Below are positions 7,205-12,532 of a stretch of DNA of 26,234 bases, piece after piece. How positions within the stretch are numbered: the stretch's first letter is position 1; each line of letters opens with the position of its first letter. The notes below the pieces were generated by a model. It searched no databases. It had not been told where the DNA came from and was given only the letters and a program-made list of their open reading frames with translations. The DNA comes from a virus: the IMG/VR virus record IMGVR_UViG_3300042868_002695, positions 1 through 26,234 of that record; one strand, written 5' to 3'. A program made the translations under genes and the position numbers.

Positions 7205-7608
7205 GTGTTCTTCTCCTTGAGTTTGGCTTCGATGGCTCGGATCAAGCCGCCAGTGCCGTAGTCAAGCGTGGATGCAAAATCTCTGAACTCATCATCCGTC
7301 AGCCCAACCCATTGCCGCTGTGCTGCGGGTGGGGTGGTGTAGACGGGGCCAATCTTTTGATGCCGTGGATTGTTTTTCTCAAAACCCCAGTCAACTTGCT
7401 GAACATCGACAACAGTAGTCAGTCCCGTTTCTTCATGCTGAAACAAGTACCCGAAAGGCTCCTGCACAGGTGCTGCAAGGGCTTGCTTGATAGCGGTGAT
7501 GGCTTCGCAAACATGACAGCCTTGTTCGTACTTTGATGTGCATTTGGATATCTCCAGCGCCTCCAGAACCTGCTCCAGCTTTGCTCTTTCAATTGTGATG
7601 TGTGTCAT
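7201..7608 (-). CDS. Accessory phage protein carrying the AITAIKQALAAPVQEP module
   Basis: A 135-aa protein of unknown function. The N-terminal part is an alpha-helical segment (LEQVLEALEISKC) leading into AITAIKQALAAPVQEP, which is encoded by a 48-bp sequence repeated exactly in the 108-aa gene further upstream. The C-terminal half (VGLTDDEFRDFASTLDYG and a basic helix) resembles domains common in betaproteobacterial prophage proteins. The ATG has AAAGG within the 19-bp repeat shared with the next gene boundary. The stop overlaps the 43-aa gene by ATGA. Confidence 0.65.
   Translation of the reverse strand: MTHITIERAKLEQVLEALEISKCTSKYEQGCHVCEAITAIKQALAAPVQEPFGYLFQHEETGLTTVVDVQQVDWGFEKNNPRHQKIGPVYTTPPAAQRQWVGLTDDEFRDFASTLDYGTGGLIRAIEAKLKEKNT
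7456..7503. repeat. 48-bp direct repeat, copy 1
   Basis: Identical over 48 bases to 7907-7954. It encodes the AITAIKQALAAPVQEP segment in the 135-aa protein. Identity at every codon third position indicates recent duplication or gene conversion rather than conserved protein function alone. Confidence 0.9.
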
Positions 7609-7796
7609 GGCTGGCCTTTCGTGATGCCGCGATATTCAATTTCAAATGGGCCAATGTACATTCTGGTGTAATCTGGCTTTGCTGGCACTTTTGTAAAGTA
7701 AAAATACCACCGGATACGGGCGGCAAGCGTCCATCTGCCAAATGAAAAATGGACGCCATTACCTCGATGCGAGTCTGCAAACATTCCGCACTTCAT
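7605..7796 (-). CDS. Small hypothetical protein (63 aa)
   Basis: A 63-aa protein with no recognised domain. It is rich in aromatic residues (IRWYFYF, MYIGPFEIEY) and ends GITKGQP, nearly the same ending as the upstream 108-aa protein (GITKGQL), because both gene ends sit in a 19-bp direct repeat. Start and stop both use ATGA overlaps with neighbours, which supports this frame over the competing frame in the same interval. Confidence 0.55.
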   Translation of the reverse strand: MKCGMFADSHRGNGVHFSFGRWTLAARIRWYFYFTKVPAKPDYTRMYIGPFEIEYRGITKGQP

Positions 7797-8119
7797 AACT
7801 GGCCTTTCGTGATGCCGTCATCACCAAGGTGACGGGCTCGGGCGGTTGCGTCACGGTGGCCACGTGCACCGAACAATTGCTCTAGCCAGTCTTCATCGTG
7901 CGCCACAGGCTCCTGCACAGGTGCTGCAAGGGCTTGCTTGATAGCGGTGATGGCGTTCTCATGCTTTAACAGTCCATCTTCCATCCCAAGCAAACGTGCT
8001 TGGCGTGACGGATACTTCCCGTACAGCTTCTTGGCGTTCTCATAGTCCTCACGCACAAGGTCAACGCTTTCTTCCAACGCCTCCAGCGCCAGCTTCAATG
8101 CTTCGTCTTTGGTGGTCAT
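7793..8119 (-). CDS. Accessory phage protein with second copy of the AITAIKQALAAPVQEP module
   Basis: A 108-aa protein, mostly helical (EALKLALEALEESVDLV), with AITAIKQALAAPVQEP at about residues 56-71 encoded by the second copy of the 48-bp repeat. The family pattern 'LALEALE...AITAIK.AL..P.QEP' is one I associate with Burkholderiales phages; no function is known. The start has GAGGAG eight bases upstream. It overlaps neighbours by ATGA on both sides. Confidence 0.65.
   Translation of the reverse strand: MTTKDEALKLALEALEESVDLVREDYENAKKLYGKYPSRQARLLGMEDGLLKHENAITAIKQALAAPVQEPVAHDEDWLEQLFGARGHRDATARARHLGDDGITKGQL
7907..7954. repeat. 48-bp direct repeat, copy 2
   Basis: Second copy of the sequence at 7456-7503, in the same reading frame in the 108-aa gene. 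A 19-bp repeat (7611-7629 and 7799-7817) also links the two flanking gene boundaries. Confidence 0.9.
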
Positions 8120-8397
8120 TTGGTTTCTCCTCTTATTGGTTGGTCTGGGACAAGTATCAAGATGCCATGCGGGTCACTGGCAATGTCACTCGGGTGGCGC
8201 GGCCTGCCTGTGTAAGGACAGAAAGCCAGCACGCCACGGCGCTTTGACTGCTCCCATCGCTCATCAGCACGAACAAGGGCTTCAAAGGCTTTGAGTTCTT
8301 CGGTGTAGTCACCATCACGGTCAAAGCCATGAATCTTTCCTTTGGTGATCATTGTTTCAAAGCCAGCCTCACGGGCCATGTCTATCGTGTCTCTCAT
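8116..8397 (-). CDS. Small hypothetical phage protein (93 aa)
   Basis: I chose the ATG at 8397 because GAGGTG lies six bases upstream and because its ATGA overlaps the stop of the 50-aa gene; a longer frame reaches back to 8442 but would overlap that gene. The product begins MRDTIDMAREAGF and contains FEALVRADERWEQSKR, a pattern frequent in small betaproteobacterial phage proteins. No catalytic motif is visible and the function is unknown. Confidence 0.6.
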   Translation of the reverse strand: MRDTIDMAREAGFETMITKGKIHGFDRDGDYTEELKAFEALVRADERWEQSKRRGVLAFCPYTGRPRHPSDIASDPHGILILVPDQPIRGETK

Positions 8398-8546
8398 GCT
8401 GTCACCTCTTTCATTTCCCAGCCCATGCGAAAGTAATTCCATCGCACTTGCAAGCCGGGGTTAATGTACTTGCCATTTGTCATAAGGAAGTCAGTGTGAC
8501 CCTTGGTGCGCATGATGGCCTCGAATATCCTTTGGCAGTGTGTCAT
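8394..8546 (-). CDS. 50-aa hypothetical protein
   Basis: A 50-codon ORF preceded by a strong Shine-Dalgarno, AAGGAGG, within the end of the upstream gene. It starts MTHCQRIFEAIMRTKGHTDF and ends MKEVTA. Both ends are ATGA overlaps with neighbours. The product is basic with several aromatic residues (WNYFRMGW). No known domain is recognised. Confidence 0.6.
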   Translation of the reverse strand: MTHCQRIFEAIMRTKGHTDFLMTNGKYINPGLQVRWNYFRMGWEMKEVTA

Positions 8547-8722
8547 TTGCGTGCCTCCTTGCGGCCTTGCTCGATCTGGTCTCGGGCATAGGATTGGTCC
8601 TCGATCCTCTCGCTGGCCAGCATGGCACGCAGCTTGTAGGCGATGGCCCGAGCGGTGTCGGGGTTTGTGGCTCGCTCGTAGCGTGCGCCCTCGTTGATGT
8701 ATTCGGATTCAGTGTGATTCAT
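8543..8722 (-). CDS. 59-aa charged helical hypothetical protein
   Basis: A 59-aa ORF, almost entirely charged helix (RAIAYKLRAMLASERIEDQ). It supplies the AAGGAGG ribosome site of the following gene in its own final codons and overlaps it by ATGA. The start ATG at 8722 lacks a clear ribosome site and lies downstream of the HTH gene with a gap of about 37 bases. The function is unknown. Confidence 0.55.
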   Translation of the reverse strand: MNHTESEYINEGARYERATNPDTARAIAYKLRAMLASERIEDQSYARDQIEQGRKEARK

Positions 8723-8759
8723 TTTGGGTCATTCCAATTTCAAAAAAGTTCCAAACGCC

Positions 8760-9065
8760 TTATAAAGGGCTTTTTTCCATTTTGGGTTTCTGCTTAGGGG
8801 GTTTCGGTGGAAGTGGTGCAGGGATCAGGCCAGCGAGCAGCGCGGGCGCCAGTGCGCCCACCATGTCGAGCACCTCCACCAGTCGCACGGCGGCGGCGCT
8901 GGGCGCGCGGGTACCCGTGCGCCATTTGCGAAGGGTGAACACTGGCACGCCCAGCAGACCGGCAGCGCGGGCTTCGGTCAACTGGTGGCGCTCGATGATT
9001 GCGGCCAGTGCGGCCACGAATTCAGGGTTTTGCGGGGCTTTTTCATCGGTCATAGGGGTTTGCAT
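8760..9065 (-). CDS. HTH (Cro/CI-like) transcriptional regulator
   Basis: A 101-aa protein. Residues about 20-65 form a helix-turn-helix of the Cro/CI or antitoxin type (LTEARAAGLLGVPVFTLRKW, then TGTRAPSAAAVRLVEVL). The C-terminus is Ala/Leu/Pro-rich and ends in a basic KPPKQKPKMEK tail. The ATG at 9065 was chosen over an in-frame TTG two codons earlier. No good ribosome site is present. A terminator-like hairpin ends about 12 bases upstream of the start, so expression may depend on read-through. The stop codon TAA lies in an AT-rich imperfect hairpin. Confidence 0.72.
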   Translation of the reverse strand: MQTPMTDEKAPQNPEFVAALAAIIERHQLTEARAAGLLGVPVFTLRKWRTGTRAPSAAAVRLVEVLDMVGALAPALLAGLIPAPLPPKPPKQKPKMEKSPL

Positions 9066-9076
9066 GGTCAAGGGTC

Positions 9077-9107
9077 AAAAAATGCCCCTAGGGGCTAACC
9101 TAGGGGC
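9077..9107 (-). terminator. Intrinsic terminator directly upstream of the HTH gene
   Basis: On the leftward strand GCCCCTAGG pairs with CCTAGGGGC (9 bp, loop TTAGCC) and is followed by ATTTTTTG, a textbook terminator shape. The distal arm is also part of a 12-bp palindrome GCCCCTAGGGGC at 9084-9095, so an alternative fold exists. It would separate the 9131-12465 genes from the HTH regulator and the genes after it, or act as an attenuator. Confidence 0.7.
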
Positions 9108-9130
9108 GCTGGGTTACGGGTTTCGCTGGG

Positions 9131-9190
9131 TCAACTGTCCCAAGCGGCGAGAATCAAGGCGACGATGGCCGAAACGACAATGATGGTCAT
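9131..9190 (-). CDS. 19-aa single-span membrane micropeptide
   Basis: The ORF encodes MTIIVVSAIVALILAAWDS: a continuous hydrophobic span with a WDS end. GGAGG lies seven bases upstream, and the ATG overlaps the stop of the 36-aa gene (ATGA), both of which support translation. It is too short for automatic gene callers. The role is unknown. A 29-aa hydrophobic ORF at the start of the same operon is of a similar kind. Confidence 0.45.
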   Translation of the reverse strand: MTIIVVSAIVALILAAWDS

Positions 9191-9297
9191 AACGGGGCCT
9201 CCGGCATCGCTTCGCGCTGCTCGCGGGCGTATCGTTTCACTTGGGCAGCGGTCCACGGGATCGGGCCAGTAGGTGGTGGAAAGGGCCAATTGTTCAT
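9187..9297 (-). CDS. 36-aa hypothetical protein
   Basis: A 36-aa ORF with ATGA overlaps on both sides. It begins MNNWPFPPPTGPIPWTAAQV, a Pro/Trp-rich segment followed by a charged helix (KRYAREQREAM). Its last codons contain the ribosome site of the 19-aa gene. No family is recognised. Confidence 0.5.
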   Translation of the reverse strand: MNNWPFPPPTGPIPWTAAQVKRYAREQREAMPEAPL

Positions 9298-9551
9298 TTG
9301 GTCACCTCCTCAAAACATAGTGGAATTGTCGGATCGTAGACGGGCGAAGGGTTCGCCAATGTATCGGGCAAAAAATCCAGCGTTACCCGTGTGCGGTACT
9401 TTCCAGAATTGAGCGCGTTATATTTGCGGACATATTCGCCACCCGTCATACCCGGCACGAACTTAGGATAAGTCCGTTTTTCAAGGCTTCGTTTTTCACG
9501 GCGAAGCCCGGCCATCAGGGCTTGAATTTTGGTTTTTTGGTTCATGCTCAT
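9294..9551 (-). CDS. Basic hypothetical protein (85 aa)
   Basis: An 85-aa protein of unknown function. The N-terminal 30 residues are strongly basic (KTKIQALMAGLRREKRSLEK), suggesting nucleic-acid contact; the rest has a YPKFVPGMTGGEYVRKYNAL motif and an acidic C-terminus. AAGGA lies upstream; the ATG at 9551 overlaps the previous stop by ATGA, and a second ATG two codons later has better spacing. Confidence 0.6.
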   Translation of the reverse strand: MSMNQKTKIQALMAGLRREKRSLEKRTYPKFVPGMTGGEYVRKYNALNSGKYRTRVTLDFLPDTLANPSPVYDPTIPLCFEEVTK

Positions 9552-9895
9552 TCGTCCTTATTGATCCATGCTAAAAATTCCACTTTGAAATAGTCCAAAA
9601 CCTCGGCCACCTCGGGCGGATTGTGGAATTTTTCAATTAACCACTCCCCCATGGGTTCGATCAATTCATAGACGAACACGCCGGGGAATTCGTCGCTTCG
9701 AGTTGTCAACCATTGGTCAATTGCAAGGGCGTAACCCGTGCAGTGACCCACAAACCCGGTGTGACCACTCCAACTGTCAAGGTCCATCCCTTCCCCCCGG
9801 TTCCCCAACGTGGGGTGTTGGATCGCGCCCGCATAGAGGAAGGCGACTATTTCCGCGATGCTGTAGACATCGGTTTTGGTAAATTTTTGATCCAT
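9548..9895 (-). CDS. Hypothetical protein (115 aa)
   Basis: A 115-aa acidic protein with no recognised domain. It has a hydrophobic helix (YSIAEIVAFLYAGAI), then a Gly/His-rich centre (SWSGHTGFVGHCTGYA) with two His and one Cys, and a C-terminal helical part rich in Glu, Phe and Trp. The start ATG is three bases after the stop of the 35-aa gene. The end overlaps the next start by ATGA. Confidence 0.6.
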   Translation of the reverse strand: MDQKFTKTDVYSIAEIVAFLYAGAIQHPTLGNRGEGMDLDSWSGHTGFVGHCTGYALAIDQWLTTRSDEFPGVFVYELIEPMGEWLIEKFHNPPEVAEVLDYFKVEFLAWINKDE

Positions 9896-9898
9896 GGT

Positions 9899-10006
9899 TC
9901 AATTCCTCACGGGTTGATTTTGTTGGGCTTTCCAGCGTGCGTTAGTTGCATCCCAAGCGCGGCGGAAGTCTTCATTTTGTGTGGGTGTGTTGTGAGCGTT
10001 CATCAT
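9899..10006 (-). CDS. 35-aa hypothetical protein
   Basis: A 35-aa ORF beginning MMNAHNTPTQNEDFRRAWDA, with GGAG at about eight bases upstream and an overlap with the stop of the 48-aa gene. It is hydrophilic and rich in Asn, Gln and Arg. The function is unknown. Support comes only from the ribosome site and the tight packing between genes. Confidence 0.5.
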   Translation of the reverse strand: MMNAHNTPTQNEDFRRAWDATNARWKAQQNQPVRN

Positions 10007-10149
10007 TCTGAAGTCTCCAAAATTTCGGCATTTGAGTATTGACCCATCAGCATGAATGCCGTTTTCATGTTCTGGGCTTCCGTCAAGGTGTCATAGGTCA
10101 GGCGGGCGGTTTCGCCATTATTGGCGGTCAAAATTAGAACGAATTTCAT
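10003..10149 (-). CDS. 48-aa hypothetical protein
   Basis: A 48-aa ORF starting in an ATGA overlap with the Gp88-like gene. The sequence MKFVLILTANNGETARLTYD followed by TLTEAQNMKTAFMLMG suggests a small beta-alpha fold. No family is recognised. Confidence 0.5.
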   Translation of the reverse strand: MKFVLILTANNGETARLTYDTLTEAQNMKTAFMLMGQYSNAEILETSE

Positions 10150-10799
10150 GCAACCACCTTCAAGCGAATGACACGGGCCATCTTTTGACCGTGGGCAGGG
10201 TAACAGATCAATCCAATGGATCTATCCCAGCAGGCACGACACCCAGAGCACTGGCCCCCGTGCTCATAAGCCCGGCACAGTGCAGCGCCGGGGCGGTCCT
10301 GATAAGTCTCAGCACTGGGTCCAATGACGGACCCGTGAAGGCCGGGGATGTATTCCCCGGTGATGCTGTCAGCGGAAAACCTCACGGCCACATTGGGCAG
10401 CGCTCGCATCTGATCCAAGACCAAACGGAATTTGGGGAATTTGTGCATTCGAGTTGGTAACCAGTGCTTGACCCATGGCGTGCGTTGCATGACTTCGAGC
10501 ACTTTTTCAGCCAGTGCCAGCGAATACAGATCCCCCGAGTCAAACCACCTGAAGTAACGATCATTGTCAAGCTCGGCCACCATCTCGTCGCACCAGTCGA
10601 GCCGCTGCCAGTCGAGCCGGTTGTATTCCCGTGGGGCTTTGACGTTCAGGTAACGATAATTCCCCGTGGTGGCGTAACAGCCTTTACAGGCGTCCACCAG
10701 CACGCCCGGTGACTCTATCGACCCGGGACAGGTGTCAAGGGCTTGAAGGGACCACGAACGGATCCCGTCCAGCTTTGAAGTGATGGAAATTTTAGGCAT
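10146..10799 (-). CDS. Gp88-like Cys-rich phage protein
   Basis: A 217-aa protein that resembles the phage 'gene product 88' family, based on memory of its pattern. DACKGCYATTGNYRY gives a C-x2-C cluster near residue 38. FRWFDSGDL and LPTRMHKF follow in the middle, then RFSADSITGEYIPG. The C-terminal region holds a second Cys set (LCRAYEHGGQCSGCRACW, near 175-192) and ends LICYPAHGQKM. The two Cys sets suggest a metal or Fe-S site; the family has been compared with radical-SAM-like folds but no activity is established. It overlaps the HTH gene upstream by eight bases and the 48-aa gene by ATGA. Confidence 0.6.
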   Translation of the reverse strand: MPKISITSKLDGIRSWSLQALDTCPGSIESPGVLVDACKGCYATTGNYRYLNVKAPREYNRLDWQRLDWCDEMVAELDNDRYFRWFDSGDLYSLALAEKVLEVMQRTPWVKHWLPTRMHKFPKFRLVLDQMRALPNVAVRFSADSITGEYIPGLHGSVIGPSAETYQDRPGAALCRAYEHGGQCSGCRACWDRSIGLICYPAHGQKMARVIRLKVVA

Positions 10800-11049
10800 T
10801 GGTTCCCCCTTCGATCATTTGGCGAACGTGTGCGGGCAGGCGGGCCAGTTGATCAGCGGTCCACACGGGCAGGCGCGGCGCTGGGGCGCGGGTCAAGTGC
10901 TCCACGGTTGACCGGCTGACATTCAGCTGGGCGGCGATGGCGGCGCGGGTTTCCCCGTCATCGAATAGCGCGCGGGCTTCGGTGCCTTTATCGCTCACGG
11001 TGACAAGGGTAAAGTGGTCCCGGAAAAATTGGGCGTTCATTGGGTTCAT
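10792..11049 (-). CDS. Small helix-turn-helix protein
   Basis: An 85-aa protein. ARALFDDGETRAAIAAQLNV followed by SRSTVEHLTRAPA is a clear HTH (resolvase/HTH_23-like: helix, turn at the Gly/Val, recognition helix SRSTVEHL). It is therefore a candidate regulator, and a possible ligand for the palindrome array at 12.5-13.1 kb, which is inference. GGTG upstream of the ATG at 11049 is a modest ribosome site. Confidence 0.65.
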   Translation of the reverse strand: MNPMNAQFFRDHFTLVTVSDKGTEARALFDDGETRAAIAAQLNVSRSTVEHLTRAPAPRLPVWTADQLARLPAHVRQMIEGGTNA

Positions 11050-11357
11050 TTGGTCACCCCCATGGCAGCAATTTGAGAATCAATCAACCGGGTGACCCCG
11101 GCCACCAGTGAGTCGAGATCCCGCGCCCATTGGTTGACCCCGCCCGTGAAGTCCTTCAGGTGCTGGGCCGTGCGGTACATGTAACCCAGCGAGCCGCAGG
11201 GCTCAGTGTTCACGTAAACGATGGCACCACCACGGGCGATGAACCCGGAACAGCCACGTTTATCGTCATTTACCCGGATGTTACGAAGGGTGACCACATG
11301 GTCAGGCGAAAAACGGTTTTTGAGTTTACCCAGTAAGATTTTGTTGAAGTCGGCCAT
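11046..11357 (-). CDS. Hypothetical protein sharing an N-terminal cassette with its neighbour
   Basis: A 103-aa protein, unknown function. The first residues MADFNKILLGKLK are identical to those of the next gene upstream, through a 49-bp direct repeat at 11320-11368. The rest (VVTLRNIRVNDDKRGCSGF, then a hydrophobic strand and a helical C-terminus) is unrelated to that gene. The inner ATG is preferred because AGGGG lies seven bases upstream; an ATG two codons earlier overlaps the previous stop. Ends in ATGA with the HTH gene. Confidence 0.6.
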   Translation of the reverse strand: MADFNKILLGKLKNRFSPDHVVTLRNIRVNDDKRGCSGFIARGGAIVYVNTEPCGSLGYMYRTAQHLKDFTGGVNQWARDLDSLVAGVTRLIDSQIAAMGVTK

Positions 11358-11368
11358 GATCATGCCCC
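11320..11368. repeat. 49-bp direct repeat, copy 1 (gene-start cassette)
   Basis: Identical over 49 bases to 11778-11826. It covers the ribosome site, the start codons and the first 13 codons (MADFNKILLGKLK) of the 103-aa gene. Confidence 0.92.
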
Positions 11369-11815
11369 TTTATTAATTGCATTGCAGGTAAATTGCCAAA
11401 CAGCGTCAAGCACTTTAGAAAGATCAGCGTTTATTTGTGCGGCGCGTTCTTTGTTGTGAATGATGTCAATCAAGCTGTGTTGACTTGTCTGGTGCCCCCC
11501 ATGCTCATAAACCTCAGCGGCTTTTTTAAGGGCGTACGCCTGCACGAACAGATCACGAATAACCCACCATTCAAGATCAGTTATGGAAGTGGCTTCAAAT
11601 AGATCGCTTGCCGTGTATTTGTACGATCCTTTGCCGTCCTTGATGTAAAGCAAACTCTCAAAATGGAAATGACAGTTTTTATTTCCGATATATCCGAATC
11701 CCCAATACCATCCGCATTCCCATTTGTGCTTTTCAAGCCAAATGTTTTCACCATCGGCGAAGGTGCCCGCGTTGCTCTTGAGTTTACCCAGTAAGATTTT
11801 GTTGAAGTCGGCCAT
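11360..11815 (-). CDS. Conserved phage hypothetical protein with duplicated N-terminal cassette
   Basis: A 151-aa protein. After the shared MADFNKILLGKLK segment comes KHKWECGWYWGFGYIGN and HFHFESLLY, a pattern I recognise from many prophage hypothetical proteins, then a helical C-terminal half (LEWWVIRDLFVQAYALKKAA). It probably represents the original owner of the N-terminal segment, since homologues of this body are common. It shows lower GC and more AT-rich codons than its neighbours, consistent with separate acquisition. The inner ATG has the better ribosome spacing. Confidence 0.62.
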   Translation of the reverse strand: MADFNKILLGKLKSNAGTFADGENIWLEKHKWECGWYWGFGYIGNKNCHFHFESLLYIKDGKGSYKYTASDLFEATSITDLEWWVIRDLFVQAYALKKAAEVYEHGGHQTSQHSLIDIIHNKERAAQINADLSKVLDAVWQFTCNAINKGA

Positions 11816-11826
11816 GATCATGCCCC
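11778..11826. repeat. 49-bp direct repeat, copy 2 (gene-start cassette)
   Basis: Second copy of the sequence at 11320-11368, at the start of the 151-aa gene. The two copies lie 458 bp apart, so recombination between them would delete one gene body cleanly. Confidence 0.92.
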
Positions 11827-12120
11827 CTTACGTGCGGACACGCGGACAGTCGAGTAAGGCGTCCCCGTTTCAGTGTGAGCGGTGATCAGTTGGCGCGATG
11901 GTTTGAAGTGTTCAGCGATGGCACGCCACGCGATAACCTCACGGCCCGGGCAGTGGCTCACGGCAACACGGTAAAGATCCCCTTCGAGTGTCTCCACCCC
12001 GGCAAGGATCAGCTCAGCCTTCAGGGCCTTGACTTCAGTTTCAATGTCGGCAGCAGCAGCGGCCAGCACGCCCAAGCGGTCAACAATGGCGGACAGGGTT
12101 TGTGAGTGTTCGTTTTTCAT
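11818..12120 (-). CDS. Coiled-coil phage hypothetical protein (100 aa)
   Basis: A 100-aa protein. Residues about 8-38 are a heptad-like helix (LSAIVDRLGVLAAAAADIET then VKALKAELI), followed by a small beta-rich part with GDLYRVAVS and a basic C-terminus (STVRVSARKG). Similar proteins occur in many phages near early genes; none has a proven role. AAGGAC lies ten bases upstream of the start, and the intergenic space contains TTACGGGTT repeats. Confidence 0.62.
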   Translation of the reverse strand: MKNEHSQTLSAIVDRLGVLAAAAADIETEVKALKAELILAGVETLEGDLYRVAVSHCPGREVIAWRAIAEHFKPSRQLITAHTETGTPYSTVRVSARKGA

Positions 12121-12131
12121 GGTGTCAGTCC

Positions 12132-12150
12132 TTACGGGTTACGGGTTACA
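12132..12150. repeat. TTACGGGTT repeat, intergenic (tandem)
   Basis: TTACGGGTT directly followed by an overlapping TTACGGGTTACA in the gap between the 100-aa and 67-aa genes. Further full copies lie at 12369-12380 and 12481-12492. Confidence 0.7.
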
Positions 12151-12349
12151 GGGTTGAAATTAAGTCAAGGGCGTGGGTTGTTACATCACGTTCACGGGTT
12201 GTCAGTTGACCGTTGAGAATTACCCGTTCAACTTCGACAATTCGTTCAATATCCGAACGGCGGTGCGCGGTATATGCGGCTAACTCAAACGACAGATGGC
12301 GGCTTCGTTTGCCTGAGTCAGTGATTGTGAAATATCCGGTGTCAAGCAT
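12146..12349 (-). CDS. Hypothetical protein (67 aa)
   Basis: A 67-aa ORF (MLDTGYFTITDSGKRSRHLS and a C-terminal helix DVTTHALDLISTL) of unknown function. The central part is Arg/Glu-rich (AAYTAHRRSDIERIVEVERV). No strong ribosome site is seen. Both flanking gaps carry the TTACGGGTTACA repeat. Confidence 0.5.
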   Translation of the reverse strand: MLDTGYFTITDSGKRSRHLSFELAAYTAHRRSDIERIVEVERVILNGQLTTRERDVTTHALDLISTL

Positions 12350-12368
12350 GGTTACGGTCTTTCAGTGG

Positions 12369-12380
12369 TTACGGGTTACA
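12369..12380. repeat. TTACGGGTTACA repeat, second site
   Basis: A full copy between the 67-aa gene and the 29-aa gene; it includes the TAA stop codon of the latter on the minus strand. Confidence 0.65.
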
Positions 12381-12465
12381 GGGGAAACAGGGCGCCCATG
12401 GCGTGCAGCAGCACGGCCAGCAGGGCAAGAGCGATGAACACAGCGAGGGTGATGTCTTTGATCAT
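12376..12465 (-). CDS. 29-aa membrane micropeptide, first gene of leftward operon
   Basis: The 29-aa ORF has a long hydrophobic span (LAVFIALALLAVLLHAMGAL) after a short charged start, MIKDIT. GGAGA lies seven bases before the ATG, which is the best-supported ribosome site in this part of the operon. As the first product after the presumed promoter at 12518-12526 it would be made early. A membrane role is inferred; no holin or Rz feature is evident. Confidence 0.5.
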   Translation of the reverse strand: MIKDITLAVFIALALLAVLLHAMGALFPL

Positions 12466-12480
12466 GAGGTTCTCCAAGAT

Positions 12481-12492
12481 TTACGGGTTACA
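12481..12492. repeat. TTACGGGTTACA repeat, third site
   Basis: A full copy in the leader between the presumed leftward promoter and the 29-aa gene. A partial copy (TTACGGGTTT) lies at 9114-9123 after the 19-aa gene. Confidence 0.65.
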
Positions 12493-12517
12493 AGGCCGCA
12501 TTGTGTGCGGTGATGTA

Positions 12518-12526
12518 ATCATAACA
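12518..12526 (-). promoter_or_regulatory. Candidate leftward promoter of the small-gene operon
   Basis: On the minus strand TGTTATGAT is an extended -10 (TGn plus TATGAT, five of six matches to TATAAT). No good -35 is present; instead that position is covered by the palindrome at 12533-12547, as expected if a protein bound there controls the promoter. About 50 bases downstream comes the first gene, with a CCGCA/TGCGG inverted repeat (12496-12510) in the leader. Confidence 0.5.
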
Positions 12527-12532
12527 CAGATA

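Noticed and set aside
7589-7780. Alternative 63-codon frame overlapping the accepted 63-aa gene
   Set aside because: It lacks the ATGA junctions with both neighbours and has no ribosome site; the frame ending at 7605 fits the operon packing better.
8745-8775. Imperfect hairpin with T6 near the end of the HTH gene
   Set aside because: The stem has a bulge and the T-run lies on the strand opposite to the local genes, so I do not call it a terminator.
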